The notes under the pieces: generated by a model
Told to the model about the DNA's origin: nothing
What the model saw: the letters and a program-made list of their open reading frames with translations, nothing else
The model's database searches: none
Source: Lamellibrachia columna
Taxonomy: Eukaryota > Annelida > Polychaeta > Sabellida > Siboglinidae
DNA: 64,000 bases
Assembly: GCA_963662155.1 (NCBI GenBank)
Contig: OY759265.1
Coordinates: 43,778,227 to 43,842,226 of the forward strand
Reading direction: 5' to 3'
Shown here: positions 62,820 to 64,000 of the stretch, piece by piece
Position numbering within the stretch: the stretch's first letter is position 1
Layout of the letters: each line of letters begins with the position of its first letter
Translations under genes and position numbers: made by a program

Positions 62820-63603
62820 CTTCTAATGACTAGAACAGACAACAATAAGACACACACACATATATATATGTGTGTAAAACATAATTTCCAACAAAAATAG
62901 ATATGTAGTTCACCTTTTAAAAATGTATAGAATTATGATAGTAGGGCCTATGTGTCTATTTTTGTGGTAGGAATTGATATGTTGCTAATGTGTGTCCTAA
63001 TAATAACTGCGTAGAAAAGGCAACAATAACAGACAAAAGATCACAAATCAATGTACTGGAAAAGTTATTAGTTGTAATAAGTTTGCAAAATGAAATATAT
63101 TTTTCTATTTTCCTAGTTAGTTAATATTACATATAAATCTCAGAGCTTGAATTTGGTGGTGGTCACGTAGCAATTTGCCGCAATGCCATGGCAACTGGCT
63201 GTGGTGCCTTGGAAACTAAACAATGATTCACGGCCAAACTGGCAATTTTTTTATAAAACACTCAATTTCAGATCAGGATTTTATTCTGTCAATTTTATTA
63301 ACATGTACAGCACCAAAGAATATTGTTGTATAGATTTGGTGCCATATAAATTAATATAAACGCTAAGCCATGTTCACCTACAACTCGGTTAGTGATAAAT
63401 GGATGATGTGCTCCAGGAGCATTGAGGAGCTCCAGGAGCAGAACCAAAAGCTACTGGAAGTGGTGCGAGACCTCAGTGAGAAGTTGGAGGAGCGCGACGC
63501 TGCCGTGAGAGACGAGAGGACATCGGAGCTGCAGGCGCAACTGGATGAAGCTCACCGGGAACTGGAGCAGATGAGGGAGTCGAGGGAGAGACAGGCAGAG
63601 ATG
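44990..63603 (+). CDS. TPR: Nucleoprotein TPR, N-terminal part, 18 exons (gene continues past the window)
   Basis: Exons: 44990-45158, 52738-52842, 53567-53640, 53838-53934, 54420-54523, 56018-56131, 56391-56441, 56662-56754, 56955-57035, 57510-57597, 57920-57988, 58193-58264, 59114-59208, 59437-59529, 60376-60480, 61003-61110, 62383-62522, 63417-63603. All introns are GT-AG and phases join, giving 615 codons. TPR is the coiled-coil filament protein of the nuclear-pore basket; the animal protein is about 2300 residues, so roughly a quarter is here. Nearly all of it is heptad-rich coiled coil. Diagnostic stretches are NEWLEGELRDKTNELLAVRK (exon 6), ENEAKVSELTTAVVELQKHL (10), LSPSAAAASRLLKSGMTLTQ (13), EEKAPIMKAQREDYEHA (15), VRMLLKELEEARG and SEISSSFVVIT (17) and SIEELQEQNQKLLEVVRDL (18), all in the order of vertebrate TPR. 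The start MGKSGSKV is the only Met before the coiled coil. Intron 1 is 7.6 kb and holds three transposons. Confidence 0.95.
45800..47460. repeat. Diverged about 150-bp repeats in TPR intron 1
   Basis: ATGACCTAATTAGTTGACCT with CTTTGACCTATTTACATGG near 45825-45872 recurs at about 47188-47245 and 47343-47400. The first copy is interrupted by the hAT element at 45882-47075. Confidence 0.6.
45882..47075. mobile_element. Non-autonomous hAT element, 8-bp target duplication AACGGCAT
   Basis: The ends are CAGGACTGGGTCCAATTA and the reverse complement of CAGGGCTGGGTCCAATTA. AACGGCAT flanks it on both sides (45874-45881, 47076-47083). Subterminal regions repeat GTAATTGTAATTGATT. No transposase frame is present. 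It lies in TPR intron 1. Confidence 0.9.
47461..49495. other. TPR intron 1 stretch: hairpin, no recognised gene
   Basis: 47659-47710 is a hairpin with about 25-bp arms (TTTTTAATAATATGCTATAA and its complement). CAGAGTTGGCGTTGATTTAA at about 47525 looks like a hAT-type left end, but no right end was found. Short minus-strand frames at 47749-47967 and 48886-49158 have no family resemblance. Confidence 0.5.
49504..50791. mobile_element. Non-autonomous hAT element with GGCCCGGCCC subterminal arrays
   Basis: Perfect 17-bp terminal inverted repeats TAGTGCCCTGCGCGGGC are flanked by ATAGCTAC on both sides (49496-49503, 50792-50799). The first 220 bp and last 190 bp are dense with GGCCCGGCCC and AGGCCCAGGCCC in both orientations, probably transposase-binding sites. 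The middle is AT-rich and non-coding. The Gly-Pro frames at the right end are artefacts. It lies in TPR intron 1. Confidence 0.92.
50974..52267 (-). mobile_element. Deleted pogo/Tigger-type element with TA target
   Basis: The left end CAGTCGCGCCTCGTTATAAT and right end (read inward) CAGTTGTGCCTCGTTATAAC match at 17 of 20 bases and are flanked by TA. A second inner block, CGGGGTCCACGA, occurs near both ends. It encodes only the front of the transposase (51412-51732). It lies in TPR intron 1. Confidence 0.88.
51412..51732 (-). pseudogene. Truncated pogo/Tigger transposase: CENP-B N-type helix-turn-helix only
   Basis: The frame starts MPKRKAYTVCEKLDLVIRIR, followed by KGESQCKVSREMRVPESTLQ and GWLKDE: the CENP-B/Pipsqueak DNA-binding domain at residues 1-55. 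After residue 55 the DDE nuclease is missing and about 50 unrelated residues lead to a stop at 51412. It could in principle bind the element's own ends but cannot transpose it. Confidence 0.8.
53130..53505. repeat. Partial copy of the 54860-55787 hAT family
   Basis: It shares AATAACATGC, AATAGACTATTATCTATTAC, ATTACATAT and the right end AATGGAATTGACCCCAG with the full element. The left end is missing. It lies in TPR intron 2. Confidence 0.7.
54085..54330. repeat. Duplicate of the internal part of the hAT element at 54860-55787
   Basis: From GTTCTGCTCAAATCAAACTA to GGCTTGCTACTCCTG the 54085-54290 sequence matches 55190-55385 almost base for base. It has neither terminal repeat. It lies in TPR intron 4, while the full element lies in intron 5, with an exon between. 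Confidence 0.85.
54860..55787. mobile_element. Non-autonomous hAT element, 8-bp target duplication CAATTAGC
   Basis: The ends are CAGGGTTGGGGTGAATTC and the reverse complement of CAGGGCTGGGGTCAATTC. CAATTAGC flanks it on both sides (54852-54859, 55788-55795). GGAATTGAATT-type repeats fill the subterminal regions. It carries the segment also found at 54085-54290. It lies in TPR intron 5. Confidence 0.9.
58733..58940 (-). mobile_element. tRNA-derived SINE
   Basis: Read on the minus strand it begins GGGGTGCAGTGGTTTGGTGG. An A box (TGGTTTGGTGG, 58919-58929) and a B box (GGTTGGAATCC, 58879-58889, one mismatch) are spaced as in tRNA genes. It ends in an A tract (T tract at 58733-58743). A related inverted pair lies in the lectin gene at 25874-26110. 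It lies in TPR intron 12. Confidence 0.8.
59511..59996 (+). repeat. TPR: 27-bp minisatellite, 18 copies, spanning the TPR exon 14 donor site
   Basis: The unit is CCTTGACCAGAT.CTCCAGGTAACGTA (consensus, one variable base). The first copy is the last 19 coding bases of exon 14 plus the start of its intron. Nine copies keep CCAG|GTAAC and four more keep a GT at that place. Because 27 is a multiple of three and the unit has no stop, use of any downstream donor adds nine residues per unit (of the type YLDQILQVT). The mirror frames on the minus strand are artefacts. Confidence 0.93.
61054..61443 (+). repeat. TPR: 130-bp triplication copying the end of TPR exon 16
   Basis: Three copies, at 61054, 61184 and 61314, differ by about one base. 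Each holds the last 57 bases of exon 16, its GTAACA donor and 70 bp of intron. In copies 2 and 3 the coding part is preceded by AAACGTAGAG, so an acceptor just before ATGACC would make 54-base, in-frame cassette exons (61187-61240, 61317-61370). Confidence 0.95.
61975..62195. repeat. About 26-bp minisatellite, eight copies, TPR intron 16
   Basis: The unit is CTTACTCGCCTGTTTTGAGA followed by TGGCTC, with small differences. It is non-coding. Confidence 0.92.
62665..62880. repeat. (TA)n with flanking repeated 33-bp block, TPR intron 17
   Basis: GTTCTTCTAATGACTAGAAC followed by AGACAACAATAAG occurs directly at about 62712 and 62817, and inverted at about 62660-62692. The tract between is (TA)n and short (TG)n. 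It may be a microsatellite-seeded element. Confidence 0.8.
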
Positions 63604-64000
63604 GTTAGTCTCCCGCTGTGTGGGACAACATTCCTGCTCCTTGTGTAGGGATATCAAGATTGAGGGGATAGTGTAACGGTTGGGTTCAAGCCGGGTTGAA
63701 AACAAATGATTTTTTATTTAAACATTTGTTTTTAATTTCAGCATCTTAAAAATAAAAAAAATCTGATATATAGATAGCTATATCTATAAACTATTTCAAA
63801 CATTAAATTCAAGATGATTGTAGACTTCTGTCTGTATGGAAACAATTTGAATTTGAAATATTTGTTAAACTCAAATTATGTGTATTCATTTTTGGGAGAC
63901 TCAAATTTACATTCAATAAAAACAAATTGTTTGTTGATGTTGGTTTCATATTTATGCATTTGAATCATTGAAAAATTTAGATCAGTGTTTTAATGGAGTT

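Overview
The window is genomic DNA of an invertebrate animal. It shows spliced genes with GT-AG introns, AATAAA polyadenylation signals, long TA and TC microsatellites, many minisatellites, and a wide mix of decayed DNA transposons (piggyBac, hAT, pogo/Tigger) and non-LTR retrotransposons. A FoxQ2-type forkhead gene excludes placental mammals. A lancelet, another invertebrate deuterostome or a mollusc would all fit, but I cannot fix the species from sequence alone. No bacterial, viral or CRISPR content was seen.

Layout. (1) 1-9.6 kb is transposon territory: a spliced piggyBac transposase on the minus strand with its DDD triad intact, a TTAA-bounded internally deleted piggyBac copy holding an 800-bp palindrome, a 375-bp tandem repeat, LINE debris and a Helitron-like 3' end. 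(2) 9.6-36.9 kb is one large inverted duplication. The left arm (about 9.6-14.9 kb) and right arm (about 29.6-36.9 kb) carry the same series in mirror order: FoxQ2 sequence, a CR1/L2-like LINE, a 68-bp minisatellite, an exon-like terminal block, and an array of about 56-bp exon-like units with splice-site consensus on both sides. The spacer holds LINE fragments, a Penelope-like terminus with a hammerhead-like core, and a complete secreted C-type lectin gene (seven exons, six coding). (3) 35.6-43.6 kb holds the only intact FoxQ2 gene (single exon, minus strand, TATA box) and a second, direct duplicate that has lost its forkhead. The left-arm copy has also lost half the domain. (4) 44.9 kb to the end is the 5' part of the nuclear-pore gene TPR on the plus strand. 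I could place 18 coding exons (615 codons, all phases consistent). Its introns contain three hAT elements with perfect 8-bp target duplications, a pogo/Tigger element, a tRNA-derived SINE and several minisatellites.

Two TPR minisatellites matter for the gene itself. One (59511-59996) is 18 copies of a 27-bp unit that spans the exon 14 donor site, so it multiplies in-frame 5' splice sites. The other (61054-61443) is a 130-bp triplication that copies the end of exon 16 with its donor.

The genes do not form a pathway. The unifying theme is structural: inverted and direct segmental duplication of a FoxQ2 neighbourhood with loss of the DNA-binding domain in the extra copies, and a mirrored exon-like array that is the best candidate for something undescribed. 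All gene models are read by eye from codon phase and splice consensus.
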